Shown here: one piece after another, positions 33,261 through 45,090 of the stretch
Position numbering within the stretch: the first letter of the stretch is position 1
Layout of the letters: every line of letters begins with the position of its first letter
NCBI GenBank assembly: GCA_021396245.1
Contig: WNYE01000055.1
Coordinates: 223,676 to 287,675 of the forward strand
Direction of reading: 5' to 3'
Length of the DNA stretch: 64,000 nt
Source: Sporothrix humicola
Lineage: Eukaryota > Ascomycota > Sordariomycetes > Ophiostomatales > Ophiostomataceae
Position numbers and translations under genes: made by a program
Notes under the pieces: generated by a model
Seen by the model: the letters and a program-made list of their open reading frames with translations, nothing else
Told to the model about the DNA's origin: nothing
Database searches by the model: none

Positions 33261-36200
33261 GACAGAATCAGAGCGACCCTTCCAAACGGCCAGCAGGGCT
33301 GAAGACGGACAAAAAAACGGCCAGACAGCCATGATCCTTCTGACGCAGTGATCGACGCGGCACACAAAAAGTAGGGGACTCTTTTGTATCTGACTGCACC
33401 TTTTTATTCCGCACCACGAGGAAAGCGGCCCGTTATTGTGGCCGCTGGCCTGCTGTCAGATAGACATAAGATTATGCTCTCAGAAAGAAGGCTGATAAAC
33501 GAGGGCCCTTGGAACCAAGATCTGGACAGTACACTGCCACTATCGATATGAGGGTGATCCATGTCTTGTCGCCATTTGAGTGAGAGAGGCTGCTTGCCGG
33601 GCGTCTAACTGTGCCGTAGAATATCCGTCTCTTGGTCTTGTGTGAAGCATGTCTCGTGGTCAGAATGTGCCTTGATGCGCAACAGGGCGACAACAAGGCT
33701 GCACCCAGCATTGCACCAGCCGTTGCACCCATTGGCTGTCCTCGTCTGAGGGAAGGATGTAGGACCAAGTTCACAAGAACGAATGAATTGCAGTCATGGC
33801 CGTCATGCTCTCAGTGAGTTTACACCCGCACACACCCGCACGCACCATACAGAGTGCACAGCGCATCTTTGCACTTCTTGACATGTTCACCGGCCGTACA
33901 CCACCTATCAAAATATCCATGGTGCCAAATACGTGCAAGTTTGTGCTGCACGCGACACAGTCACCCAGAGGACACAGAGAAGAACAAGAAGGACGACGGA
34001 CCACAGGAAAAAATACAGAGAAGATGACAGAGACCTGCTTACTACAGTGACCACCTGCTCTTCTGTGCTTCTATATATCGCGGGAAGGGCGACTGTTGCA
34101 CATTGCGATTGTATTTTTGGAAGATGACCAACGTGCGCTTTTCGAACAGACAAGAGCCTTGTTTTAATCGCCAGGGTTATTGATCGCTCTCCCTTTCTTT
34201 CTTTTCTTTCTTCTTCTTCATTTCTTCCGTGAAAAAGAGGAGATAAAAATACAGACAACCGTCATGGCACCCCACGACATCAAGGATGTCGACGTTAACC
34301 CCTCACATCCCCCTCTCCTACCCACCACATGTGAGGGATGACGGTTTTGGGCGCTTACAGCGTCTCGACCCATGCCCAAAGCGACCGTGAGAGCCCCCAA
34401 AACTAAGAAAGACCGGCAAAACCGACAAGACCGTGAATATCGGGGTCTCACGTCACTCTGTTTGCCTGATCGTGTACACCACCTTGCACGTGTTAGTCGC
34501 TGTGATTGAGTGATGAGAAAAGGCTCGTGCCGGATCGGTCTTTGTCGTTTTCGTCGCTGTTGGCGGTTCCAAGGCTGGCCCTGTAAACGTGCTTCTGTCT
34601 CTTTATTAATTGTATTCATAGAACCCAGCTACGATAAATGCCAGTTTGTCATCAGTAGAAGCTTCAAGCATTCTCATAATGAGGAAGCTTGCGATAAATG
34701 TGAAATCATCGATACCCATTCTGAACATTGTGGGCATTCATTCTTCCCATCACAGCGTCGTTTCTTTCCAGAACGAAAACCGAAAAACGAAGGAGAAAGA
34801 GCCATTTCTCGCCCAATCACATCTGTAGCGCACACACTGTAAAAGACGTGGGAAAGCGAAAAGGCCGCAAGATGGAGGGGGCGTGTATCTTTTTTGCGCC
34901 CACGGAAGGATCCCACGCTGAGTGATGTATCTTTTTGAAGGTGCACAGAATCACCGTTTTCTTCCCACGTTTTCACGGTCGGATTACAAAACGCTTTGTC
35001 CACATGGCTAATTGTTCCCGGATCTTCTAGAAAGGATGCAGGAAGAGGAGGAAGGGAAAGAATACGGGATGGAACAACGCTGGGAAGAGATTGACGATTT
35101 GGTTGGTGGCCCTTCTCGGCCGTTTTCTCTTGTTTTCCTGAGCCTCGCTGACAGCCGTTCAGCGCCTGCAGTACGATGCAAGTACGACCTGCACTGCGCA
35201 ATTACGAGCGAGATCTGCCCTGATGTTTCTCACCTGTTGGAGAGATTCTTGGAGAGATTCTCACTGCAATCTGACAGCTCTCACTCTCACTGAGCGGCCC
35301 GTCCTACTTTGATGCCCTATATGCCGTTTTACTTTGCCCCCAAGGCCGTGATCTGCATGCACGCAGCCCCCGGAGTATCCTGTTTCCTTTCCTCTCCCTA
35401 CTGCCGTCTGCTCGTGTAAGACTGCTATGCATGCAGAGTTTATTTTTGGGGGGCTGAAAGGCTGTGACCAGTGAACTGTACCACGCTGCAATTAATTGAC
35501 GGGTGCCTGACATACAGCGACAGACAGGCCCGATAACAGGCCTCTTGTGCCCGCTGCACGAGGCTGTGCACTGAGTCTGAGGATGCAATGACTGCATTCG
35601 CATCAATTGCATCGACTACAATATCTGCAGCAACATTTTACATTTTACATTTTATCCTGTGAGATTATGCTCTCATGGTGTATCCCACCAACTGCCTGTC
35701 ATTATCGCATTTCATTTACATCAGCGACCTATTTCAGTGGCCAGCCTTCTTTTACGTCGTTGCATTGCAGTATCTACTTGTCTGTCGTACGACAAATAAT
35801 TACAGTCTTCTTTGGTCGAAGATACACCCCTCTGAGAGATGTACTCTGTAATTCGCAAGATTATACACCGTTTTCACATTCTCTTCACCTCGGTGAAGGT
35901 GAAGACTGAAACGCTGTCTTGACCAAGTGACTTGAAATGAAACATACGGCCATTCCGTTTGTCGGGTTCATCAGCATCCGATATGTGAAAAAGAGTCATG
36001 TCATTGAATAAAAACAAGTAATTATGACCTGCGTAATTGCAAGCCGTGGTATCTGACAGTAGAATACATGGAGGTAAAAAAAGAAAACACAGATGAAGAA
36101 TAGAAACCGAACAAAAGCAAATAAGACTAGACCACCTGAACACCGAAGCCGATGCGTAGACCCGTCCTTTTCCATGCCCGATACCATGATCATTTCCATA

Positions 36201-36359
36201 AACCATGCGTTAACCGTGGCCTCGCCTGGCCGATGCACTTTCCGAGCTGTAGAAACTCCTTGAATACTCGCAGGAAAACAATAGAAAAAAAAACAATAGA
36301 AAACAAAAGCAGAAGCACACAGACACGAAATAGCAGGACAAAATCATAACAAAATAAAA

Positions 36360-39300
36360 TCAAACATCCTCCTTCTGCACCGGCCGCACCGCCTCGGCCG
36401 CCTCTGTCGCCAGTCCCTTTGCGCCCAGCACGTACTCACTGTCCACCTCGTACAGGCACACCTGCACGCCGTAGCTGCGCAGCAGCTCCATGTAGCGCCG
36501 GACCAGCGCGACAAGCACGCCGTTGGCGAGCGGCGGACCGCCGCGGTTGTTGTTGGCGTAGACGTAGCGGCCGTCGGGCGTGTCAAAGTCGAGCTTCTCG
36601 CGGACGAGCGAGGGGAGGTGGCTGGCAGCAAGGTCTCTCTGGCTCTGCTTGGGGGGCAGCTTGTGGACCACGCGGCGCTGCGGCGGGGAGTGCGAGCGCG
36701 AGCGGGAGAGACTCGACGTCGGTGTTGATGTGGAAAACGAGCGATGGCGGGGACGGCCGCGGCGTTCTTGTTCGTCATGGTCGTGACGGTCGTCGCGATC
36801 GCCGAGGTCGACAAGCTCGTCCAAAAGATAGGCCTTTCGCTTCTTTTGGAGCGTCGTGGTCGTCCGCACTTCTCCTGTATTGTTGTCACGCTCCTCGACG
36901 ACCTTGACGTAGACGCTCTTGCCGCCAGAGCGCGCCATCTTCATGACGGCCTGCTTGGCGACGTCCTTGAGATGCTGCTTCTCCAGGTCCTGGGCCATGC
37001 TCTGCGCAATGCCCGTGGCCTGGGCCAGAGCCAAGTCGGCGGCGGCCTTGTGCTTGTCTGGCTGGTTTTCTGGTTGGTTGACAATCCAGTTGTCATTGTC
37101 TGCCTGGCTGTCCACCTGGCCGTCCTCAGTAGCCTTCTTCTTACCGGCCTTCTTCTTCTTCTTTTTCTTCTCGGCCTGGCCTTGGCCGTCCTTGGCGCCC
37201 TTGTCTTCCTTGTCGTTGGTTGCCGCATCCTGGGCCTTGTCTCCCTCATACAGCCGGAGCTTGCGCTGCTAGCGCTTGCCCTCGCCAATGTGGTCGGCAA
37301 ACAGCTCGACAACGTACTTGTTGTCGGTCATCAGGATGGCCCGGAATCTATAGGCTTTGCGCCGCGAGTGGTCGCTGTTGTAGCGCGTCACCTTGTCAAT
37401 AGCCGCACGGTGCGAGGGCACGACGTCGGTCCAGAGACGGTGCAAAGCCAGAGCGAGGGACATGATGGCGCCCGCATTGGTCGTAAACGACTCGAACGGG
37501 AGGTCAACCAGGCGACAGGTGGTACCGCCACTACCTGGAGTGCCCGGCACCTCGATGGAGGCCGTCGCTAGGTCCAGATCACACTGCGTGTTGAACTTGG
37601 AGTTCTGCCCAAAAAAGGCCGACACACCAAACCGGAGGGCCGCGCTGCTGGCCTTTTTGTTCTTGGACTGGTTCGGCAGCTTCTCCTTCTCCCTGCTTCC
37701 CGCGAGGACGGCCGCCACCTGGACAAACAGGCTGCGCGTCGTGCCCGCCTCTTCGGGGAACCGGTCGAGCCGGTCGTCGTACGTCTCGCCCAGCATCGCC
37801 GACCGGTACGACGGCGTGCGCGCCCAGGCCTCGTTGAAGCTGGCGTGGTGGCTGGGGTGCTGCTTGCCAAACGTGCGGTCGCCTGTCGCGCGGGCCACGG
37901 CGTGGCTGTGGGCATGACTCCCACCTTCTTGCGACTGAGCATGCGCCAACGGGTCACCACCGCCGCTGGGCCGACTACGGCGCGTCAGCAGCCAAGTGAG
38001 GCCGCCGCACGGCTCACAGTAGTGCATGTCCACCTGAGATGGGGGGAGGGGCTTTTCCTTTTCCTTTTTCTTCTCGGTAGACGAGGACGACTTGGCATTG
38101 TCCTCAATCTTGACGCTGTGCCCCAGGAACTCGGCGTCGTACTGCGGCATGAGGCGCATCGGCAGGTGCGGGCTCGCCTCATCAGGGTGCTGCATTTCCG
38201 ACAGGTCCGTCTCCTCGTACATGTGCCCGTTCAAGTCCAGATCGCCGAACCCATACGGCCGGAACCAGTCAAAGACTTCGGGGCTTGTAACAGGGTGGCC
38301 CAGCTGCGTGCCGTCGGGCCGCATCGTGCGGTCCATGGCCTCGCCGGGACCCAAGAACTTGAGGGACGGTGTGATCGCGCACATGGGGCAGGTCGACAGG
38401 CCGTGCTGAACGCAACGGGCAAAACGAAGAGCGCCGCTGCGGGAAGGGACTTGACGAAGGTACTCGTCCGAGTCGCTGCTGCTGCAAAGGCCAGGATCAT
38501 AGCCATCAGGGGCTTGGTACGCCGCACACTTGTATACAATGTGGTCTGGCACCGGCTTGGGCACGTCTTTGGGCGGTGTGCGGCCGCCGACGGGGAAAAT
38601 CACGCCCTTCTTCCACGTAATCTCAATGATTGGGTCGGTAAGCTGGCCACCGCTCAGAGAGTAGGCCGAAAGGTCCGGAACCCGCTTGCGGTCCCGAAAA
38701 TGCGGAAAGCTCTCCGTGATCTGGGGGGCCTGGTCGTGCTCGATGGCAAAGACCGGCTGGGCACTATACAGTGCCGAAGAGTACGGCCGGAGAGTGGGTG
38801 GCGGCTGGCTCGGCCGGAAGATGGACACGTCCTCAAATTTGAGGAGATGTTGTGCTGTGGGAGAGGCAGGAGCCTCGTCCTTGACCTCGGCGGTCTCGGC
38901 CACAACAGAAGGAGGAGTGTCGGCCGCAGAAGACTCGGTAGACCCCGTCGACGCCCGCTTGGGCTTCTTCTGCTTCTTGGTCTTCTTCTTGCGCGTGACG
39001 ACCGGCTCGGTCTCGGCTGCGGCCTCAGAAGCAGGGGCAGGGACGGGCTCCGGGCGAGGGATCTGAGCCGGGGCTGAGGCGCGTTTGAAAACAGACTTGT
39101 TGGCCGGGAGAGGCCGAATGTGACTAACACCGCCATCGTCTGAAAAGTTCAGACGCTGCACAGACTGGCCGCCGGCAGTGGCCGTATTAGACGGAGTCTG
39201 CGGCTGTTAGTGACTTATACAAAACGTCTGAAGAGTTGTGGCTTATACACAGAAACACAAAAACACTTACATTGTCAAAGCCCGGATGAATTTGTTTGAC

Positions 39301-41328
39301 AACAAATTCAGGCTTTGCGGCCTTGGGAGCAGGCGCCTGAGCGGTTGCCGGGGTGGTTGCCGGGGCGGTTGCCGGGGCGGTTGCCGGAGCCGGGAGTGGC
39401 ACTGACGGCACAACAGGCGCGGGCACGGGCTTGCGCGGCTTCGGCTGATGTTTCGATCTCGGGACGACACATGGGATGTCGCCAAACGAGATCGTCTGAA
39501 CCGGCGCCGTCTCCTCCTTCTTCTCCTCCTTCGTCTCCTCCTTCGGCGGGTCGTGGATGACCGTCGTCTCAGACTCGTCCGACTCTGGCGAGATGGGACG
39601 AGTCAGACAGACGATCTCGGGCCGAGTTGGGACCGCAGCCTTGGGAGCCTCGGGGGCAGGAGCAGGAGCAGGCACAGGGGCAGCCTGCTCGATTGGCTGG
39701 TCAACGAGGCGGGTCTTGTTGACAAACATGTCGTGGCCGTCGTCTGATTGCACCTCGAGGACAATGTTATTGTGAGGGTCGAAGGCGTCGGTGTCAACAG
39801 GCGCCATGTGGTCAGGCTGCCCGACGGGATGGCCGACGTGGTGCTCCTGCGCATCCTGCTGCCCATCGTAGATGCTGGGATCGGCATTGCCCATGGGAGG
39901 CAGAGGAGGCGGGTTGTGGATGTCATGGTTGATCACCGCCGGCCGGTCCGACTCGCGCGGCCGTGACAGCTTGCGGTACTCGACATCGTCCAAAAAGGCG
40001 CGGAATTGCGTCGGGTCAATAGCCGTGGCGCTGCTGCCGTCGGCCACCACGGGAGCCACGATGGAAACGGTGCTGCTGGCCTTGTCCCCCTGCGCACCCT
40101 TGCTGGCCGGAACAAACTCCTTGACCTCGGCGTTGAGGCTCGACTGCGCCGGCGCACACGTCCAGAACTTGCTGGCCCACTGGAACCCTTCCTCGTAGCC
40201 GTCCGTGTAGCCCTGGTTCAGCCCCTGCTGCTCGCCCGTGTAGTGGCCCTGGTAATACCCCTCGTGGTAGCCGTCGCGGTGGCCGTCCTCGTGGCCCTGC
40301 TGGTGGCCCTCTTCGAAGCCCTCGCGGCGGCCTGACTGGTGGCCGTCCTGCAGGCCTTCTTGGAGTCCCTTTTGGTACCCTTCTGAGTGCCCCTCTGAGT
40401 GACCCGCAAGGCGTCCCTTGTCATATCCATTACTAAAGGCCTCATCGTGCGCTTCACCAAGGCCCTCGTGCCGGCCGTCACGCTTGCCCTTCTCGTAGCC
40501 TCGGTCGTATGATTCCTTGGCAGCCTGCGTGGCCTGGCTGCGTCCGTTCGTGTAGCCCTCCTGGTAGGCGGACTGGCGGGCCTCCTGGTAGCCGTGGAGC
40601 TTGCCCGACGCGAACGCTTCCTTCTTGATCTCGTCGATCTCGACGGGGGTCAGCCGGGAGTGAGAGTGGGGGTTAGTCTGAGACTGGCTATGGGAATGAC
40701 TATGACTATGAGAGTTGGCATGCGAGTGAGCACTGTTGGAGCTGCTGCCGCTGTGGTGACGGCCGCCGCTGCTGCCACTGTTGCTACTGTTATAGTAGAG
40801 CTGGTTGTTGTGACTATACGTGTTGCTGTTGCCACGCTCACGCGTCGTGTAGCGGATGTTATTGAGGTAACTGCGGTCATAGTCGGTCTGGCCACGGTTG
40901 TTGTTGCCATTGCCACCATTATAGTGCTGGTCAGCAGGAGCAGGCTGCATTTGATGAGGCATGGGAGGCATAGGGGTTGGGATTTGCCCGTGAAAATGGG
41001 GCGGGGCCGGCAGTGAAGCAGGTGCAGGAGGGAGAGTAGAGTGCTGCATTGGACGGCGAGGCGTGTTCTGAGTAGGAGGTGAGACGTCCGCAACGTGCGT
41101 CACAGCCGATGACGGCGAGGGAGTGACAGCTGTGGTGTTGACATTGGAATTGTTGCCTCTCCAGTTGTTGTTGACACCGCCTTGGTTGCTGCTCGAGGCG
41201 TTGCCTGACACTCTCGCATCGTTCGAGACATTCGCATCACCGCTCTTGGTGTTCTTATTGCCCGCTTTGTTTTTGCCCTGCTTGCTCGGGCTGCGTCCGG
41301 GTTTCTGGCCCGGTGGAGGTGGACTCAT
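36360..41328 (-). CDS. RNase H-like protein with G-x3 array and an in-frame UAG
   Basis: Exon 1 (41328-39271, 686 codons) is joined to exon 2 (39197-36360) across a 73-nt intron (donor GTAAGT, branch CTAAC, acceptor CAG), in phase. An in-frame TAG stands at 37271-37269. Termination there gives 1328 residues; decoding it gives 1631, ending at TGA 36362-36360. Residues 1-230 are disordered (Pro, Asn, Ser, alternating His-Ser). Residues 242-382 are a G-x3 array like the deca-GX3 of Yae1/Lto1. Two Cys motifs follow (CVQHGLSTCPMC; CEPCGGLTWL). The RNase H-like fold starts near 1204 (FGVSAFFGQNSKFN), continues to MTDNKYVVELFADHI (~1305-1323) and resumes after the TAG in GGPPLANGVLVALVRRYMELLRS and CLYEVDSEYVLGAKG. 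Catalytic acids appear lost, so a nuclease role is doubtful. Similar Cys/RNase H-like proteins occur in ascomycetes; their function is unknown. The 302 codons after the TAG are open and codon-biased, arguing against simple decay. Confidence 0.75.
37263..37275 (-). promoter_or_regulatory. in-frame UAG in a hairpin loop (candidate recoding/editing site)
   Basis: In the mRNA, GCGC (37275-37272) pairs with GCGC (37266-37263), leaving UAGCA as the loop. The UAG codon is in frame with both flanking parts of the RNase H-like protein. A U before the A and a hairpin-loop position are the preferences described for fungal A-to-I editing, which would turn UAG into UGG (Trp). Whether it happens here is not shown by the sequence. 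Confidence 0.4.
40183..40605 (-). repeat. G-x3 coding repeat
   Basis: This stretch encodes residues 242-382 of the RNase H-like protein. From residue 301 to 381 glycine occurs at every fourth position without a break, 21 in all, with spacers such as YQK, LQE, HED, RDG-type polar triplets. Before residue 301 the register is looser. Confidence 0.85.
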
Positions 41329-42307
41329 TGTGATTTGTGACAACGTGAAAGATACAAATCAGATGAGTCTGTTTGAAGAAAGATCGCTGAACGACAGAAG
41401 ATTCAGCTCGTTGAAGAGCGCGCACAGAACAATGACTGAAATGGTTGGAAACAGATGGAGGTATAGGAAAGTGAGCTTGGGAAACGCGAGGAAGTCGACC
41501 AAAGTCTTGAAGGGAGATGGACTGGGAGATGGAGCCGCTGCAGAAACGTAGAGGTCAAGGTTGGGTGCAGATGATGGGAAAAGAAAAGGAAGTAGAGAGG
41601 GAAGCAAAGAAGGAGGAAGAGGAGTGACAAGAGTGGTGAGAGGGGAGGGAACTAGAAGGGTGGAAAGCAAGAAAAGAAGTGAAAGGATTTGGGAAAAGAG
41701 ATGGGAGAGGAAAAGAGCGAGCTTAACGTCTTTTGTTTGCTTGAAAAAGGCCAAAAGCACAGAAAAGGAAAGAACGAAACTTTTTTTCGGACATTGTGAA
41801 AAGTGAGAGGGAAGTGAGAGGAGAGTGAAGTGCCTGTGAAGAGTGAAGTGAACGTGAGCAGTGAATAACAAAATGTCAATGTGGGGACAGCCGAGGGCAG
41901 AAAGCTAGTGAAAAAAAGTGAAGACATTATATCGAGAGTGAAGTGGTTTGTCGGATATCTTATAGTCGTGAGTTGTCGTTGTGACGGACGTGTTTTGTCG
42001 ATATATGTTGAGATAGCACTTTGTGCTTTGTTGACTTGATTGTTGTGTTGTGTTTTTGTCCGCCCCCGTTTGTCCAAACTCAAACAACCACCCGCACAAT
42101 CACCGACAATGCCCACAACAACGCACCTTCACAATAAATAGACAGGTGAAAAACAACAAAGGAAAGACAATAATGTAAGGAAATAAAACCAAACAATTCT
42201 ATTTTTATAGTCCAAGTGTACCCAAGATGAGCGCAAGAAATCAAAGAAGTCGCTGAAAATATCACATGCAAGCACACGCACACAAACACACTACACCACC
42301 ACACCGC
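41329..42307. other. promoter/leader of the RNase H-like gene
   Basis: The spacer between two minus-strand genes is strongly pyrimidine-rich on the minus strand over its first ~550 bases, as in other leaders of this window. A short upstream ORF (MSEKKFRSFLFC...) begins near 41.8 kb on the minus strand; its relevance is unknown. The far end should contain the 3' UTR of the biotin ligase gene. Confidence 0.5.
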
Positions 42308-45090
42308 CTACGTCTTGGTCCGCACTAGACCTTTCCAGTAGTCAAAGCTGTTCTCATCACTCTGCAGCTTCCACACGCGGCCCGTGAGACGCTCTTCGGC
42401 GGTGTCTTCGCCCTCGCCGCCTCGGACAGACGATGCGCCGACGGTCTGCACGACCTCGGCGACCTGCAGCAGGCCCCAGTCGGTCGAGATGCCCAGGACG
42501 CGCGCCCGCGGCGTACCGACCACGGCCTCGAGAGTGACGATCTGGTTCGTGTGCAGCCAGTGGCGGTAGTAGCGGCGTTCGAGCTCACCGGCGAAGCCCT
42601 GGCGGAGGAACTGCTTGTACAAGGCTTCCAAGTGGACGAGCACGCAGGCCAGCAGCTTTTCGACATTGATGACTTCTTTGGAGGCGGAGGCCGCGTCGCC
42701 GAGAATCTTTTCTCTGAGAGCCTGCGGCACCAGCGCCTCGAGACTCGTGGTGGGCTTCTTGTTGACGGCATTGAGACCAATACCTAGCACGACCTGGTAG
42801 TGGCCGTTATGGAAGGCGCAGTACGACAGGATACCGCCAATCTTGACGTATGAGGGCGCCTCGCCTTCCTTGCGTGGGCTCGTCGTGTCCAGCGCATAGA
42901 TATCGTTGGGCCACTTGAGCTTGACGTCCAGGGCCTCGAACCCGGGCGCATAGGCGTGGATGGCCTCGACAATGGCAATGGCCGCGAGGTACTGGATAAA
43001 GACAACGGGGCGGTTGCCGCTGGTGCCGCCCATGCCGCTGCCACTCCCAAAACGGTGCGGGTGGTTGATGACGGTCGACAGGATCAGCTGGCCCTCGGGT
43101 GCGAGCCAGACGTTTGTGCCTCGTCCACGGGCCGCTAGCTGGCGCGTGGCCGTCACAGTGAAGCCGGTCGGTAGGGTCGCCAGCAGCTTTGGGTTCTTCT
43201 CGAGCAGCGTGTTGGTGCTCGTCGTCACCTTGGCGTACATGAGCTGGTTGCCCCATTCATAGTCTTCGTCGGGGTGGTGGTTGCGGTTGTTGCTCGACGA
43301 CAGTCCGAGCCTGTATGTGGCGAGGGCGCGGTAGAAGACGCCATAGTCAAAGACGGCCACGGCGCTCGGCCAGCCGCCCTCGTAGACGACAATCTTCTTG
43401 ACGGTGCCGTCGTCGGTGTCGTCGCCGGCGACCTCGTCGACGAGCTGCATGAGGCGTCCTTCTGTGTCGCCGTCGACCTGTTTTTGCGCCTTTTCGGCAG
43501 TCTCGTCGCCCTCTCGTGGTCTACTTTCTTCCTCCTTCCGCCTCCGCTTGTCCTCCCACGAGTGCACAAGCGAGCTCCACATTTCCTGCTTCATGTCGAG
43601 GTCGAGCTTGGGCACGTCGTCGGGGTGGCCTAGCAGGGAACGGCCGACGGCCTTGTAGATTGTGTCGACGATCCTGTCAAACGCCGACCGGTGCTTCTTC
43701 CACGACTCGCGCCAATCATTAATGGATGTTGTTGATAGTGAAGCAGCCACAGCGGCCGGGTTGCTACTACTACTGGTTTCGTCGCCCTCTTCCTCGTGGT
43801 TAGCAATCGCTTCCAGGATGGCACGGAACATGTCCGTCTCTGAATCGGGCGCCGTACCGTCGGCCACGCGCCCAATTAGCTCAGACAGCTTAGGGTACCT
43901 CAGTGCCCGATCCACCAGATCCATCAGCATGCCCGAGCTAAATGTCTTTTGGTTCCTCTGCCCATAGCCCTGGCCGACGCTGTCGTCGTCCGAGAGCGGC
44001 GTTGACACGTTGGCCTCGGGCGGCCATGCCAAGGGGCCCGAGTCGGGGTGCAGCACGCGGAACGTGTCATTTTCGTCACGAATAAACGAGTCGGAGCCCT
44101 TTTTGGACACGATCTCTTCCCACTTGTACATGAGCTCCTGGACCTCGTCGGGGTAGAGCGTGGTGACATGCAGCGCCGTCAGCCGCGGCTGGATGGCGCT
44201 GCCGTTGCCGAGCTCGAGGCCGAGCTTGACGAGGCACGCCTTGAAGAACTTGACGCGGGACTGGGACTCGTCGTCTTTGCGGAGCGTGCGCAGGAGCTCA
44301 TCGTAGTGTGGGAGATCGGGGCGTTCCGACAAGTTGGCGGGTTCGAATCTGTGTTGTTAGTAGGCGACATTGATGGTGTGCATGGAGTGGGGACCTACTC
44401 AGGATGAGGCCCTGTCAGGATGGCGGCACCTTCGCCGAGGGTACAGTAGATAATCGCCGCCCGTCCTTTGCCGCCGTCGACGGCAATGTCGTCCGGGTAG
44501 CTCGCCAGCACCTGCACATTGTCGGCACTCTTGGCGTCCACAAACACGCCGCCGCCGTTGTAGTAGCTGTACGCCGACGTGGGAAGGTCGACCGCCCCCT
44601 TTGTCTTGGCCCCCTTGGGCACAAACGCCTCGCGGTGGATTGTGATCTGGACAGCTCGGGCGCCGGCCTCGCTCTTGTACGCAAACCCCGGGTACGCACA
44701 CCCCCGGCACGTGCCCCGGAAGAGGCCCAGCTCCCGCCGGCCAATCACCTCGAGCGGCTTGTTGCCCACCTCAAACTCACAGCGGCCGCTGCCGTAGTAG
44801 CCGCCGGCGCACAAGCCCAGATACTTGCCGCCTGCGCGGACATACTGCGCGATGCGGCGGTTGCCCGCGCCGTTGAGCACCCGGCTGTAGCCCATGTCAG
44901 CGCCGCCCGGAATGACCAGCAGGGCGCAAGTGGCCTGCCAGGGCTCCTTGACGAGCGCATCCTCGGTGACGGGGATGACGGCATAGTTGGGGTAGAGGAG
45001 GCGGCGGAGAGTGAGCAGACTGTGGCGGACGGACTCTGTGGTGGTGCCGGAGCCGGCGTAGACCAGGACGTTGAGCTTGCGGGCAGGCAT
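42308..45090 (-). CDS. BPL1: biotin--protein ligase (two exons)
   Basis: Attaches biotin, through biotinyl-AMP, to lysine of carboxylases such as acetyl-CoA and pyruvate carboxylase. Exons 45090-44399 and 44348-42308 joined over a 50-nt intron (44398-44349; GTAGGT donor, CTAAC branch, CAG acceptor) give 910 residues in one frame. Residues 1-230 form the glutamine-amidotransferase-like N-terminal domain of eukaryotic ligases (LVIPGGADMGY, LGLCAGGYYGSGRCEFEVG). The catalytic domain lies near 620-800: GRGTNVWLAPEGQL (adenylate binding, ~639), KWPNDIYALD (~709), KIGGILSY and VVLGIGLNAVN. A small C-terminal domain follows. Length is somewhat above that of yeast Bpl1 owing to acidic low-complexity linkers. 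All expected motifs are present, so it should be active. It is divergent from the COA4 gene. Confidence 0.95.

Larger units (their letters stand above)
28923..36359. other. 7.4 kb gene-poor stretch
   Basis: No protein gene is recognised. The first ~1.3 kb is T-rich on the + strand and may be the 3' UTR or run-off region of the upstream gene. It contains two abutting hairpins (30212-30286), AT-rich microsatellite DNA near 30.67 kb and a 9-bp tandem repeat at 33.2 kb. The right end (36.0-36.36 kb) should include the 3' UTR of the next, minus-strand gene. Confidence 0.6.

Noticed and set aside
34301..34336. CCTCACAT...ATGTGAGG inverted repeat
   Set aside because: An 8-bp stem with a 20-nt loop is expected several times by chance in a window of this size, and nothing nearby supports it.
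37111..37320. Splicing as the way to remove the in-frame UAG
   Set aside because: A GTACGT at 37317 with the TAG itself as acceptor gives a 49-nt intron that shifts the frame. In-frame options of 42 or 45 nt use poor donors (GTCGAG, GTTGTC). A 210-nt GTACGT...CAG intron (37317-37108) keeps the frame but would delete the conserved YVVELFADHI segment and lacks a clear branch site. It is not excluded, only less likely.
37845..39077. 410-residue ORF antisense to the RNase H-like gene
   Set aside because: It is a shadow of GC-rich coding DNA; the minus-strand protein has recognisable motifs and splice signals, the antisense one has none.
44340..44349. GGTTCGAATC, an exact RNA polymerase III B box
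   Set aside because: It lies at the splice junction of BPL1 with no tRNA arms or A box around it. Chance match.
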